A stretch of 64,000 nucleotides of DNA from contig NZ_FUWY01000003.1 in assembly GCF_900167375.1 (NCBI RefSeq), positions 62,001 to 126,000 of the forward strand. Reading direction: 5' to 3'. Shown piece by piece: positions 26,159 to 35,240 of the stretch. Both the position numbers and the translations under genes were made by a program. The notes under the pieces are model-generated. The model was not told where the DNA came from and did not search any database. It saw nothing but the letters and a program-made list of their open reading frames with translations. Within the stretch, counting starts at the first letter, position 1, and each line of letters starts with the position of its first letter. Source of the stretch: Anaerorhabdus furcosa. Its GTDB lineage: Bacteria > Bacillota_I > Bacilli_A > Erysipelotrichales > Erysipelotrichaceae.

Positions 26159-27259
26159 CTATACATTAAACCTAAAGTGTAAGATATCTCCATCTTTTAC
26201 AATGTATTCTTTACCCTCTAAACGAAGCTTACCAGCTTCTTTTAATTTTGCTTCTGATCTATATTCCATATAGTCATCATAGCTGAAACATTCTGCTCTA
26301 ATGAATCCTTTTTGGAAATCAGTATGAATGACTCCAGCACATTCTGGTGCAGTCATACCATCTTGGAAAGTCCAAGCACGACATTCTTGTACACCTACGG
26401 TAAAGAATGTTTTTAGACCTAACATATGGTATGCAGCTCTAATTACTTGATCCAATCCACTTTCTTTGATTCCTAAATCTTGTAGGAATACTGCTTTTTC
26501 TTCTTTATCTAATGAAGATAGCTCTTCTTCAATCTTTGCACAAATTGCGATAACATCATTATTTTCATTTGTTGCATATTCTTTTACTATATTGTAATGA
26601 CGATTTGTTGATGGATCTGCGATTTCTTCCTCAGACATGTTTGCGATATAGATCATTGGTTTACTTGTAAGTAGTTGGTATCCTTTAGCTACTTCTAGCT
26701 CTTCTTTATCCAAATCAACACTTCTTGCTGGTTTACCTTCTTTTAAAGCATCCACTATTTTTTTAACAACACCATATTCTGCAGCTGCATCTTTGTCTTT
26801 GGCTTGTGCTTTTCGTTCGATTTTTGTCAAACGATTTTCCATACTTTGAAGATCTGCTAATGCTAATTCTAAATTAATGATTTCGATATCACGAATCGGA
26901 TCTACTGACCCCTCTACGTGAGTTATATCTGCATCATCAAAACAACGTACTACGTGACATATCGCATCTACTTGACGAATATGAGATAAGAATTGATTTC
27001 CTAACCCTTCCCCTTTTGATGCTCCTTTTACAAGGCCCGCAATATCTGTAAACTCAAATGTTGTATAAATAATTTTCTTTGGTATAGCGATTTTTATAAT
27101 CTCGTCCATACGAGTATCTGGCACTTCTACAACCCCCACATTAGGTTGAATTGTCGCAAATGGATAGTTTGCTGCTTCTACCTGACTTTGTGTAATTGCA
27201 TTAAATAATGTTGATTTACCTACGTTTGGTAACCCAACGATTCCTGCTGTTAATGACAT
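26159..27259 (-). CDS. ychF: Redox-regulated ATPase/GTPase YchF (OLA1 family)
   Basis: A 366-residue protein, full length for the family. The G1 motif is GLPNVGKST, switch regions include DIAGLVKGASKGEGLGN, and NMSE replaces NKxD, the reason YchF prefers ATP. The C-terminal TGS domain ends with GDILHFRFNV. It binds ribosomes. It is monocistronic and divergent from the TraX gene. Confidence 0.97.
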   Translation of the reverse strand: MSLTAGIVGLPNVGKSTLFNAITQSQVEAANYPFATIQPNVGVVEVPDTRMDEIIKIAIPKKIIYTTFEFTDIAGLVKGASKGEGLGNQFLSHIRQVDAICHVVRCFDDADITHVEGSVDPIRDIEIINLELALADLQSMENRLTKIERKAQAKDKDAAAEYGVVKKIVDALKEGKPARSVDLDKEELEVAKGYQLLTSKPMIYIANMSEEEIADPSTNRHYNIVKEYATNENNDVIAICAKIEEELSSLDKEEKAVFLQDLGIKESGLDQVIRAAYHMLGLKTFFTVGVQECRAWTFQDGMTAPECAGVIHTDFQKGFIRAECFSYDDYMEYRSEAKLKEAGKLRLEGKEYIVKDGDILHFRFNV

Positions 27260-27360
27260 AGTATCAATTCCTTTCGAACACTCTATAGTTTACCTTTTTT
27301 TGTCGTTTTTCTCAATCTTTTATGTTATTCTATTAATTATATTTAAATAAGGGGAGAAAT

Positions 27361-28095
27361 ATGAAATTCAATTCATTTCAAATTAAGCTGTTTATGATGC
27401 TTTTAATGGTGTTAGATCACCTATCAATAATACCAGGATTATTACCATTTGAACTTGTAGCTATATTCCATTTTATTACTAGACCTGTAGCTATTTGGTT
27501 TGCATTTACTCTTGTTGAAGGATTTATGCATACTCATGATCGTTACAATTACTGCAAACGCCTTTTTATCTTTGCAGGCATTATGGCTTTAGGTAATCTA
27601 ATTATTATGCTTACAATAAACCCTGATTTGCTTCCAAACTTTCCAAATATTATCTTCGCCTTGGCTATGTGCTGTTTAGCGTTAATCTTATTCTTCCATG
27701 ATAAAGGTAAAATTACAGAAATTCCACCAATCTTTCGCATCAGTGCTGGTATTGCCGTATTAATTCTATGTACACTTATTGGTGAGGGAAGTTTCCTTAT
27801 CCCAATGTTTGTATTTATCTTTTATTATAACTACAACAAACCTAAACAACGAGATTTATGGTTAATTGGTGTAAGCATCTTTATGATGTTATCTACTATT
27901 GGTTATGTCATGTCTGTTAATGGAACAATTTATGAAATGCTTTATAGTGAGGGTTGTGCTCTCCTAGTTATTCCTTTCTTGCATATGTATAATGGCAAGC
28001 CAGGTAAAAAGACAACGTTTACCCAATACTTATTCTATGTATTCTACCCATTTCACATATGGGTAATCTATACAATTGCTGCTTTTATTAAATAG
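27361..28095 (+). CDS. TraX-family membrane protein
   Basis: A 244-residue protein with about eight membrane segments. It starts FNSFQIKLFMMLLMVLDHLS and includes FHFITRPVAIWFAFTLVEGF, both characteristic of TraX (the family of the F-plasmid pilin acetylase). It ends FYVFYPFHIWVIYTIA. In Firmicutes the role is unknown; acyl transfer to surface structures is a possibility. A GGGAGA site precedes the start. Confidence 0.88.
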   Translation: MKFNSFQIKLFMMLLMVLDHLSIIPGLLPFELVAIFHFITRPVAIWFAFTLVEGFMHTHDRYNYCKRLFIFAGIMALGNLIIMLTINPDLLPNFPNIIFALAMCCLALILFFHDKGKITEIPPIFRISAGIAVLILCTLIGEGSFLIPMFVFIFYYNYNKPKQRDLWLIGVSIFMMLSTIGYVMSVNGTIYEMLYSEGCALLVIPFLHMYNGKPGKKTTFTQYLFYVFYPFHIWVIYTIAAFIK

Positions 28096-28142
28096 CAATG
28101 AAATCTTCTTTGAATATGAGATAATATTAAAAAGGAGTTTTT

Positions 28143-28310
28143 ATGAATAGAATTGATATTTATTTACTTGACGAATCCCTAGACCAAGCTATTAAAGATG
28201 CTGAAGAAGAATTTGCAAGAAGTGGCATAACACATGATGCAAGAGAATCTTTTGAAAAACTGAAAGAAAAATATTTCGGTCAGCTTCCCAAAAATTATAA
28301 TAAAAATTAG
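28143..28310 (+). CDS. Small acidic protein, 55 aa, antitoxin-like
   Basis: A 55-codon gene with a strong AAGGAG site 7 bases before the ATG. The product is NRIDIYLLDESLDQAIKDAE onward, helical and acidic, ending KYFGQLPKNYNKN. The short beta strand followed by helices recalls RelB/ParD-type antitoxins, but no toxin frame is adjacent. It follows the TraX gene by 47 bases and is followed by a terminator at 28320-28355. Confidence 0.6.
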   Translation: MNRIDIYLLDESLDQAIKDAEEEFARSGITHDARESFEKLKEKYFGQLPKNYNKN

Positions 28311-28319
28311 TTTCATAAA

Positions 28320-28355
28320 GAAAAGAAGATGTCTTGGTTTAATCATCTTCTTTTC
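28320..28355 (+). terminator. Terminator of the small acidic protein gene
   Basis: A 12-bp perfect stem (28320-28331 with 28344-28355) and a 12-base loop start 9 bases beyond the stop. The T tract is inside the stem and modest after it. Confidence 0.65.
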
Positions 28356-28703
28356 ATATTAATCTCTAGCATTAGTTCATTGTAATGACAAATATCCCTA
28401 AACAATCCCTAGATTCCACTGCTCTTTCAATATAATAATTTTATCCTTTTCACTTATTCTCTTAGCTAATAACTTAATAGTTTCTGTTGTTATGTTATTC
28501 TTTCTCTTTTTATGTCACGTTTATTACATAATTTTCACGACATAATATGAATTATATGGGTTAAGTTATGTTTTATATTGCTTATCTTCAATATCTAATT
28601 TTTCAAGAAAATATGCTTAAATTCCTCACTTTATTTCAATTTAAGTTATGAATTTGAAATAAGGAACCAAAATCGAAGTTCTTATTTCAAATTTGTGTTA
28701 AAA
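28356..28703. other. Intergenic region with competing hairpins
   Basis: No gene is visible. The 9-mer TTATTTCAA occurs at 28631-28639 and 28682-28690, and its complement TTGAAATAA at 28654-28662 can pair with either. The downstream pairing extends to about 16 bp (28651-28667 with 28678-28693, one bulge). TTAAGTTATG is repeated directly at 28560-28569 and 28641-28650. A small RNA is possible but unproven. Confidence 0.4.
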
Positions 28704-28730
28704 AAGAAGAAATTTTCACAATTTCTTCTT
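28704..28730 (-). terminator. Terminator downstream of the dtd-folD-DUF951 operon
   Basis: A perfect 11-bp stem (AAGAAGAAATT with AATTTCTTCTT), loop TTCAC, flanked by A/T runs. It could act in both directions. Confidence 0.65.
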
Positions 28731-28767
28731 CAATTTATTTATATGTAATTATTTTATACAATCCTAA

Positions 28768-28965
28768 TTATTCGCTTTCAGCTCTTTCGACTACTTTCTT
28801 TAGCTTTCTTTCAAACTCAGCTCGATCAAACATAATTGAAGCCCCACAACCTTGGCATTTAATTTTAATATCTGCACCCATGCGGATAATCTTCCATAAT
28901 TTTGATTTATGGCAAGGATGTTCCTTCTTCATTTCAACAATATCATTTAAACCATATTCTATCAT
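28768..28965 (-). CDS. DUF951-family small protein
   Basis: About 65 residues when started at the ATG at 28965 (AGAGG site inside the folD end). It reads YGLNDIVEMKKEHPC, then WKIIRMGADIKIKCQGCG, the family's conserved core. The three Cys (CH and CxxC) could bind zinc. The function is unknown; the protein is common in Firmicutes. It overlaps the folD stop, so it is translationally coupled. A longer start at 28995 would lie within folD. Confidence 0.88.
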   Translation of the reverse strand: MIEYGLNDIVEMKKEHPCHKSKLWKIIRMGADIKIKCQGCGASIMFDRAEFERKLKKVVERAESE

Positions 28966-28966
28966 C

Positions 28967-30058
28967 TTATACCTCTGAATTTTCGCAAGCTTCAATTGTA
29001 TTCTTTAATAACATGGTGATCGTCATTGGACCAACTCCTTTTGGAACTGGAGTAATTGCGGTTACATGATCCACTACATCATCAAAGTCTACATCACCGA
29101 CTAACTTTCCTTCATCATTTCTATTGACACCTACATCAATTACATAAGCGCCTTCTTTTACAAAGTCCTTTGTTACATATTTTGCTTTTCCTATTGCGAC
29201 TACAAGAATATCTGCTTCTTTACAAATTGTTTGTATGTTTTCTGTTTTGGAATGACATATCGTTACTGTTGCGTTTTCATTCATCAATAAACGTGCGACA
29301 GGATTACCTACAAGATTACTTCTACCAATCACAACAGCACGTTTTCCGCTTAGTTCAACATTCATTCTTTTTAGTAATTCAATAATTCCTTGAGGAGTAC
29401 AGGGTACAAATCCTTTCTCACCTAAATGTAGTTTTCCAACATTGATTGGATGTAAACCATCTACATCTTTATTTGGATCAATTGCCCACACAACTTCTTT
29501 TTCATTTAGATGTTTTGGCAATGGTAATTGAACTAGGATGCCATCAATTGATTTATCTTCGTTGCATTCTTTAATGACACTTAATAGTTTCTCTTGTGTT
29601 GTTTCTTCATCTAAGTGAATCATTTTTGAACCAAGCCCAACTTCTTTACATGCTTTTTCTTTTCCTGTTACATAAGAAACGCTTGCTGGATTATTACCTA
29701 CTAAGATAACACAAAGAGTTGGAATTCTTTTTCCTTCATCTTCTCTTTTTGCAATCTTCATTTTCATTTCATCTTTTAATTCTTTAGCAACTTCACTACC
29801 ATATACAATTTGTGCCATTTTCTTTTCCTCTACTTGTTCTTGTTCATCTTTTTGCATTGCTATCGCAAATGCACTTACCCCAAATATCGCAATACCAATT
29901 GCGAAGGTGACTACTACTCCCACTAATACCACCACAAATACAGTTTGTGGACTTAAATAATCTTTAATTGAGAAATAAGTATAAGCTGTTAATCCCAATA
30001 TAATTAATGCTACTGCTACAAAACAAAGGGTTGCTGTTCTTACAATCTTCTTTTTCAT
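28967..30058 (-). CDS. folD: FolD methylenetetrahydrofolate dehydrogenase/cyclohydrolase with N-terminal membrane extension
   Basis: The 363-residue frame has two parts. Residues 81-363 are normal FolD: YVTGKEKACKEVG with catalytic Lys, DGILVQLPLP, PCTPQGIIELL, GRSNLVGNPVA nucleotide site and TPVPKGVGPMT. It interconverts methylene-, methenyl- and formyl-tetrahydrofolate. Residues 1-80 add two hydrophobic helices (about 8-28 and 38-70) and a charged linker. The ATG at 30058 overlaps the dtd stop and has AAGGA; an internal ATG at 29818 has GAGG 8 bases upstream and would give cytosolic FolD alone. Both products may be made. Confidence 0.9.
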   Translation of the reverse strand: MKKKIVRTATLCFVAVALIILGLTAYTYFSIKDYLSPQTVFVVVLVGVVVTFAIGIAIFGVSAFAIAMQKDEQEQVEEKKMAQIVYGSEVAKELKDEMKMKIAKREDEGKRIPTLCVILVGNNPASVSYVTGKEKACKEVGLGSKMIHLDEETTQEKLLSVIKECNEDKSIDGILVQLPLPKHLNEKEVVWAIDPNKDVDGLHPINVGKLHLGEKGFVPCTPQGIIELLKRMNVELSGKRAVVIGRSNLVGNPVARLLMNENATVTICHSKTENIQTICKEADILVVAIGKAKYVTKDFVKEGAYVIDVGVNRNDEGKLVGDVDFDDVVDHVTAITPVPKGVGPMTITMLLKNTIEACENSEV

Positions 30059-30501
30059 AGAATATCCTTAGAATCAATCACAATTGTGATGGGTCCATCA
30101 TTGCATAAATCAATCAACATCTCTGCACCAAAAATACCCGGCTTCGTTTCAACTCTTCTTGCACAAACTTCATTAAACTTCTCATAAAGAGGTTTTGATA
30201 TTTCAGGTCTTGCAGCTGTGATAAAACTAGGACGTCTACCTTTCTTGCAATCACCATACAATGTAAATTGTGATATTGATAAAATGGTACCCCCAACTTC
30301 TTCAATACCCAGATTCATTTTTCCTTCTGCATCATCAAATATTCTAAGATCAACGACTTTGTTCGCAACCTTTTCAACTATTTCCTCTGTATCGCCATCC
30401 GTTATTCCAACCAACAAAAGAAAGCCTTTATCAATTTTATTGTACACTTCATTGTCTATTGTGACAGATGCATGTCTTACTCTTTGTATTACAACTTTCA
30501 T
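30055..30501 (-). CDS. dtd: D-aminoacyl-tRNA deacylase
   Basis: A 148-residue Dtd protein starting MKVVIQRVRHASVTID, with the active-site motif GGTILSISQFTLYGD and the C-terminal GPITIVIDS (Gly-cisPro type motif GP). It removes D-amino acids from mischarged tRNA. The ATG at 30501 with AAGGAG 9 bases upstream is preferred to a TTG at 30507. It is the first gene of the dtd-folD-DUF951 operon. Confidence 0.96.
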   Translation of the reverse strand: MKVVIQRVRHASVTIDNEVYNKIDKGFLLLVGITDGDTEEIVEKVANKVVDLRIFDDAEGKMNLGIEEVGGTILSISQFTLYGDCKKGRRPSFITAARPEISKPLYEKFNEVCARRVETKPGIFGAEMLIDLCNDGPITIVIDSKDIL

Positions 30502-30626
30502 ATCCAAATTCTCCTTGTACCTATTTTACTATGAAAGTTGTACTAAATGAAGTTAACTTTTACTTAAGTTTTATCATTTATGTCTTGTTTCTATGATAAA
30601 ATTATAGGATAGCTTGGAGGGCAACT

Positions 30627-33600
30627 ATGTATATAACATCCATATCAACCTATTCTGATTTAATGAAAAATCAGAGAAATAGTGCCATTGCTGAAAAGAT
30701 TGCAGGCAGTAATAAGAATTATGCACTCCATATTGAACAAGAAGATGATAACTATACTATAAATGGTTTATTCTATTACCATTCTGAGTACACTCACTCT
30801 GAACTAATTATTGAATCTGAGTCTCAACGAGTGATTGGGTTTGAATGTTCATGCAATTGGTGTACCGAAGATAGTCCTTGTGGTCATGTCGGCGCTTTAT
30901 TTTTAAAATGCACAAAGATTTCAAATGATTCTCTTCCTTATGATGTAAATTATATTGTTGAAGAACAAAAAGAGTTGAGTGTTCCCACAATACCTTATAA
31001 ATCAGTTGTTGAAGAAGATTTTGATTACTATAAAAAAATGCAGTTAGCTAAGAATTCTAAAGAACTCATTCAACGAGTTAAACAATCCATTACCCCACTT
31101 ACCATCATCCCATCGGAGAAAATAAGACTTGTTCCTGCCTTTACTAGTTTAAATAATTCTTCATCCATTTCTTTTAAAATAGGGCTTCAAAAGCTTTATG
31201 TAATTAAAAATTTAGAACAATTCATTTATCATGTTAAACACAACGAATTCTTTGAATTTGGTAGAGATTTCTCCTCTTACCTTAATTATGATTATTTTGA
31301 TGATGATTCTAAACGTATCTTGGATTTTCTTTTTCAACACATCCAATACATCAGAAATTTACCCTCATCTTCAAGTCGTAGTTTAGTCATATCCGATCGT
31401 ATTTTACCAAGTTTGTATGATTTGTTTACTGATTTGAAAGATGACTATATTCTTACAACGAGTGAAATTCATGAAAAGTGTACTCTCTCTTTCCGTAAAT
31501 TTGCAGAAGGTTGTGAAATGAAGTTTACTCCTACCCCTTTTACCCTTATTGATGGATATCGTTATGAACTTAATTCCAACACAATACTTCGAACTAAATA
31601 TCATAAGCCAGATCAATTACTAACCTTATTCAATCTAATAAGACAAGGATTTAATCTGCTTGCTACATCTGATTTAAATTCTTTTTATCACTTATTCTTA
31701 AAAGACTTAGTTGATGATGTTGAGTTCATTGACTTTCCTTATGACCTTATCAACAACAATGAGATTAGTCGAATAGAACTTTATGGTGATTTAAACAAAC
31801 AAAATGATTTAGAAATATCCGTACATTACATAAAGAATGATGGCTCTAAGCTTTATGCCTTTACAAACAATGCAAATATCAATGATAAGCGCAGCATACT
31901 CATTGAAAACTTTATTCGCCAATATGCCTATTCAATTGATACAGATGAGCACAAAGCATACCTTGATATGAATCAAGATAAAACATATGACTTTATCAAA
32001 TCTGGTTTAGATGCCCTCAAAGAATATTGTGATATCTATGTTTCGGAAGCTTTGAAATCCATCGGTAGTCCAAAACACTACGCCATCAATCTAGGGGTTC
32101 GTGTTAATGCTGGCTTACTTGAATTGGATGTAACATCACAAGATATTCCACTCAGTGAATTAGCTGATGTATTAAGAAATTACAAGAAAAGAAAAAAATT
32201 CCACCGTTTGAAATCTGGTGAACTTATTTATCTTGAATCCAATGAACTTCAAGAGTTAGAAAATATCTTTGATAAGAATCATATCGCACTTGATTCTATG
32301 AAAGATGGTCTTGTGCAATTACCTTTATATCGTAGTTTTCAAACAGATGAGGTAGTAAATGATTTAAAAAACATTCATGTTCATCGTGCTGAAACATTTA
32401 AAGATTGTATTGATAACTTTAAACTTCAACACCACCAATTCAATATTGATTCAAGCTATTCAACAATCTTACGTGATTATCAAAAAGTCGGTGTACATTG
32501 GATGGCACTTTTACATAGTTATGGATTCAATGGTATTTTAGCGGATGATATGGGACTTGGAAAAACACTACAAGTTATTTCTCTTATTGATTCCTTGAAA
32601 TTGAAGAAACCAACTCTTGTTATTTGTCCTGCATCCTTAATCCTTAACTGGCAAGATGAAGTCGCTAAATTTAGTAAAGATTTAAAATATCTTGCGATTC
32701 ATGGTACATCTGATGAAAGAATAGAATATATTAAACAAATAAACGATTACAATTTATGCATAACAAGTTATGATTATATTAGAAGAGATATTGAGTTACT
32801 TAAACAAATTGAATTTGATTATGTCATTCTAGATGAAGCTCAATATATTAAGAATCATAACACCAAGAATGCTCAATCTGTGAAGCAACTCAAAGCCACA
32901 TCTCGTCTTGCGTTAACTGGTACACCAATAGAAAACTCACTTGCTGAATTATGGAGTATCTTTGACTTCTTAATGCCTAATTATTTATACAATTATCATC
33001 ACTTTAGAAGTACTTATGAAGTTCCTATCGTAAAGGATCAAGACATTGAGGTCCAAGATAAACTAAAGAAGTTAGTTGAACCCTTTATCTTGAGAAGAAT
33101 AAAAACAGAAGTACTCAAAGAATTACCAGAAAAGATTGAACAAACTATTCATATTGAATTAAATGAAGATGAAACTAAGTTATACTTAGCACACGCAGTA
33201 CAAGTTGCATCCTCTATTGAAGCACAAATGAATAACACAAAGTTTGATCACATCCAAATCTTAGCCATGATTACAAAATTACGTCAATTGTGTTGTGAAC
33301 CTAGAATTCTTTTTGAAAACATCCATGAGCCTTCTAGTAAAATGAATGCCTGTATGAATATCATTGAAACCTTCAAAGAAAATAAAAAGAAACTTCTTGT
33401 TTTCTCCTCATTTACTTCAATCTTTCCTTTATTAAGTACTGAGTTAAAGAAAAGTAATATTAAGTATCACACATTAACTGGAGATACTGATAAAGTATTA
33501 AGAAGAGAATTAGTAAAACAGTTTCAATCGGATGACTCTACCGTTTTCCTTATTTCATTAAAAGCTGGAGGAACAGGATTAAACCTTACTGCAGCAGAGG

Positions 33601-33842
33601 GTGTCATTCACTTTGACCCATGGTGGAATATCTCCGCTCAAAATCAAGCAACTGATCGTTCTCATCGTATTGGGCAAAAGAATATTGTCCAAGTATATAA
33701 ATTGATTACACAAAATACAATTGAAGAGAAAATACTCAAACTTCAAGAAACAAAGAAAAATTTAGCAGATACTTTTGTTGAAAACAATGAAGGTACTATA
33801 TCAAAATTAACACCAGAGCAATTATTAGATTTATTCAAATAA
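30627..33842 (+). CDS. SNF2-family helicase with SWIM zinc finger
   Basis: A 1071-residue protein. The SWIM finger is at residues 74-87 (CSC...CGH). A bacterial SNF2-associated region follows (about 150-600). The helicase core starts near 620: Walker A ADDMGLGKTLQ, box II VILDEAQYIKN, box III LTGTPIENS, and C-terminal motifs SLKAGGTGLNLT and QATDRSHRIGQ. It is likely a DNA translocase remodelling protein-DNA complexes. It is followed by rarA after 12 bases. Confidence 0.94.
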   Translation: MYITSISTYSDLMKNQRNSAIAEKIAGSNKNYALHIEQEDDNYTINGLFYYHSEYTHSELIIESESQRVIGFECSCNWCTEDSPCGHVGALFLKCTKISNDSLPYDVNYIVEEQKELSVPTIPYKSVVEEDFDYYKKMQLAKNSKELIQRVKQSITPLTIIPSEKIRLVPAFTSLNNSSSISFKIGLQKLYVIKNLEQFIYHVKHNEFFEFGRDFSSYLNYDYFDDDSKRILDFLFQHIQYIRNLPSSSSRSLVISDRILPSLYDLFTDLKDDYILTTSEIHEKCTLSFRKFAEGCEMKFTPTPFTLIDGYRYELNSNTILRTKYHKPDQLLTLFNLIRQGFNLLATSDLNSFYHLFLKDLVDDVEFIDFPYDLINNNEISRIELYGDLNKQNDLEISVHYIKNDGSKLYAFTNNANINDKRSILIENFIRQYAYSIDTDEHKAYLDMNQDKTYDFIKSGLDALKEYCDIYVSEALKSIGSPKHYAINLGVRVNAGLLELDVTSQDIPLSELADVLRNYKKRKKFHRLKSGELIYLESNELQELENIFDKNHIALDSMKDGLVQLPLYRSFQTDEVVNDLKNIHVHRAETFKDCIDNFKLQHHQFNIDSSYSTILRDYQKVGVHWMALLHSYGFNGILADDMGLGKTLQVISLIDSLKLKKPTLVICPASLILNWQDEVAKFSKDLKYLAIHGTSDERIEYIKQINDYNLCITSYDYIRRDIELLKQIEFDYVILDEAQYIKNHNTKNAQSVKQLKATSRLALTGTPIENSLAELWSIFDFLMPNYLYNYHHFRSTYEVPIVKDQDIEVQDKLKKLVEPFILRRIKTEVLKELPEKIEQTIHIELNEDETKLYLAHAVQVASSIEAQMNNTKFDHIQILAMITKLRQLCCEPRILFENIHEPSSKMNACMNIIETFKENKKKLLVFSSFTSIFPLLSTELKKSNIKYHTLTGDTDKVLRRELVKQFQSDDSTVFLISLKAGGTGLNLTAAEGVIHFDPWWNISAQNQATDRSHRIGQKNIVQVYKLITQNTIEEKILKLQETKKNLADTFVENNEGTISKLTPEQLLDLFK

Positions 33843-33854
33843 GGAGGTCCTTTA

Positions 33855-35114
33855 ATGAAAGAACCATTAGCATTTAGACTTCGACCACAAACTTTAGATG
33901 ATGTAATTGGTCAAGAACATCTTGTAGGAAAAGATAAAATACTTCGTCGTTTAATTGAAGAAAAACGCCTATTTTCGCTTATTTTCTTTGGCCCTCCAGG
34001 AACCGGAAAAACAACACTCGCTAAATGTTTAGCGAATGAGCTGCAAATTCCTTATCGTATGTTTAATGCAGTAACTGGTAACAAGAAAGAATTGGATGGT
34101 ATCTTCCTTGAAGCTAAACTAGCACCTGGTCTTGTGGTTATTGTTGATGAAGTACATCGTTTAAACAAAGATAAACAAGACTTACTCTTACCACACATTG
34201 AAGATGGTTCTATTATTTTATTAGGTGCAACAACATCGAATCCATACTTTGCGATTAATCCCGCAATAAGAAGTCGTTGTCAATTACTTGAAGTAAAACA
34301 ATTAACTAACGAAGATATTGCCAAGGCAATAACACGTGCATGTACACATCCACAGGGCTTAAAAGACATCACAATAGAAGATGAAGCTGTTGGTATTATT
34401 GCTCGACATTCCAATGGTGATGTACGTTATGCCTTAAATATATTAGAAATTTGTGCTCTTGCATCCAATGGTACAATCACAAAAGATACTGTACTTCAAT
34501 ATTCACAATTTCCAAATACGAACATGGATAATGGCGATGATGGACATTATGATGCAGTGAGTGCATTCCAGAAATCAATTCGTGGTAGTGATGTTGATGC
34601 AGCACTTTACTACCTTGCTCGATTAATACAAGCAGGTGATATGGATTCCATTGAACGAAGATTACTTGTGATTGCTTATGAAGATATTGGCTTAGGAAAT
34701 CCTGCTGCAGTTGCAAGAGTCATCAATGCAATTGATGCCGCTAAACGTGTTGGATTCCCTGAAGGGATGATTCCTTTAGGTGTCGCCATTGTAGATTTAT
34801 GTTTATCTCCTAAGAGTAAATCAGGTGCTCTTGCAATTGGTGAAGCAATGCGTGAAGTACAAAATCAAGCATTACCAGTTCCTGAATATTTAAGATTAAC
34901 TCCTGTAAATTTAAAGGAAGAAGATAAGTACGATTATGACCATCCTGAAGTATGGCCGCAAATTCAATATCTTCCAAATGCCATCAAAAACAAGCATTTT
35001 TATCAACCTTGGATGTCAAGTTCCTATGAAACACAATTAGCAAAAAATCTAACTGAACTCAGAAAAATCACAAAATTTAACAAAATTTCTCAAATTTCTA
35101 GAAAAACACGATAA
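33855..35114 (+). CDS. rarA: Replication-associated recombination ATPase RarA/MgsA
   Basis: A 419-residue AAA+ clamp-loader-like ATPase. It reads FRLRPQTLDDVIGQEHLVG at the N-terminus, Walker A FFGPPGTGKTTLA, Walker B VVIVDEVHRLNK, sensor ATTSNPYFAINPAI with RSRCQ, and the C-terminal tetramerisation domain (YHPEVW-type YDHPEVWPQIQYLP). It acts at stalled replication forks. GGAGG lies 8 bases upstream. It is co-transcribed with the SNF2 helicase. Confidence 0.96.
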   Translation: MKEPLAFRLRPQTLDDVIGQEHLVGKDKILRRLIEEKRLFSLIFFGPPGTGKTTLAKCLANELQIPYRMFNAVTGNKKELDGIFLEAKLAPGLVVIVDEVHRLNKDKQDLLLPHIEDGSIILLGATTSNPYFAINPAIRSRCQLLEVKQLTNEDIAKAITRACTHPQGLKDITIEDEAVGIIARHSNGDVRYALNILEICALASNGTITKDTVLQYSQFPNTNMDNGDDGHYDAVSAFQKSIRGSDVDAALYYLARLIQAGDMDSIERRLLVIAYEDIGLGNPAAVARVINAIDAAKRVGFPEGMIPLGVAIVDLCLSPKSKSGALAIGEAMREVQNQALPVPEYLRLTPVNLKEEDKYDYDHPEVWPQIQYLPNAIKNKHFYQPWMSSSYETQLAKNLTELRKITKFNKISQISRKTR

Positions 35115-35145
35115 ATAAAGGCTTTTTTAAACTATACTCTCAATC

Positions 35146-35184
35146 AAAAAGACGATTTTTACAGAAAACATCGTCTTTTTTTTT
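35146..35184 (+). terminator. Terminator after rarA
   Basis: Stem AAAAAGACGAT (35146-35156) with ATCGTCTTTTT (35170-35180), then a run of T. The T run merges with the -35 of the following promoter. Confidence 0.9.
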
Positions 35185-35211
35185 GACAAATTTGAATTTT
35201 GTGCATAAAAT
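35183..35211 (+). promoter_or_regulatory. Strong promoter of the CAP-domain gene
   Basis: TTGACA (35183-35188) and TAAAAT (35206-35211) with a 17-bp spacer, immediately after the rarA terminator. A GGAGG site and ATG (35241) follow. Confidence 0.8.
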
Positions 35212-35240
35212 GCTTGGGTGACTGAAAAAATGGAGGATTT

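Noticed and set aside
28311-28767. Riboswitch or T-box in the gap
   Set aside because: No gene lies downstream in a suitable orientation and no conserved core (T-box TGGGACC-type sequence, for example) is present.
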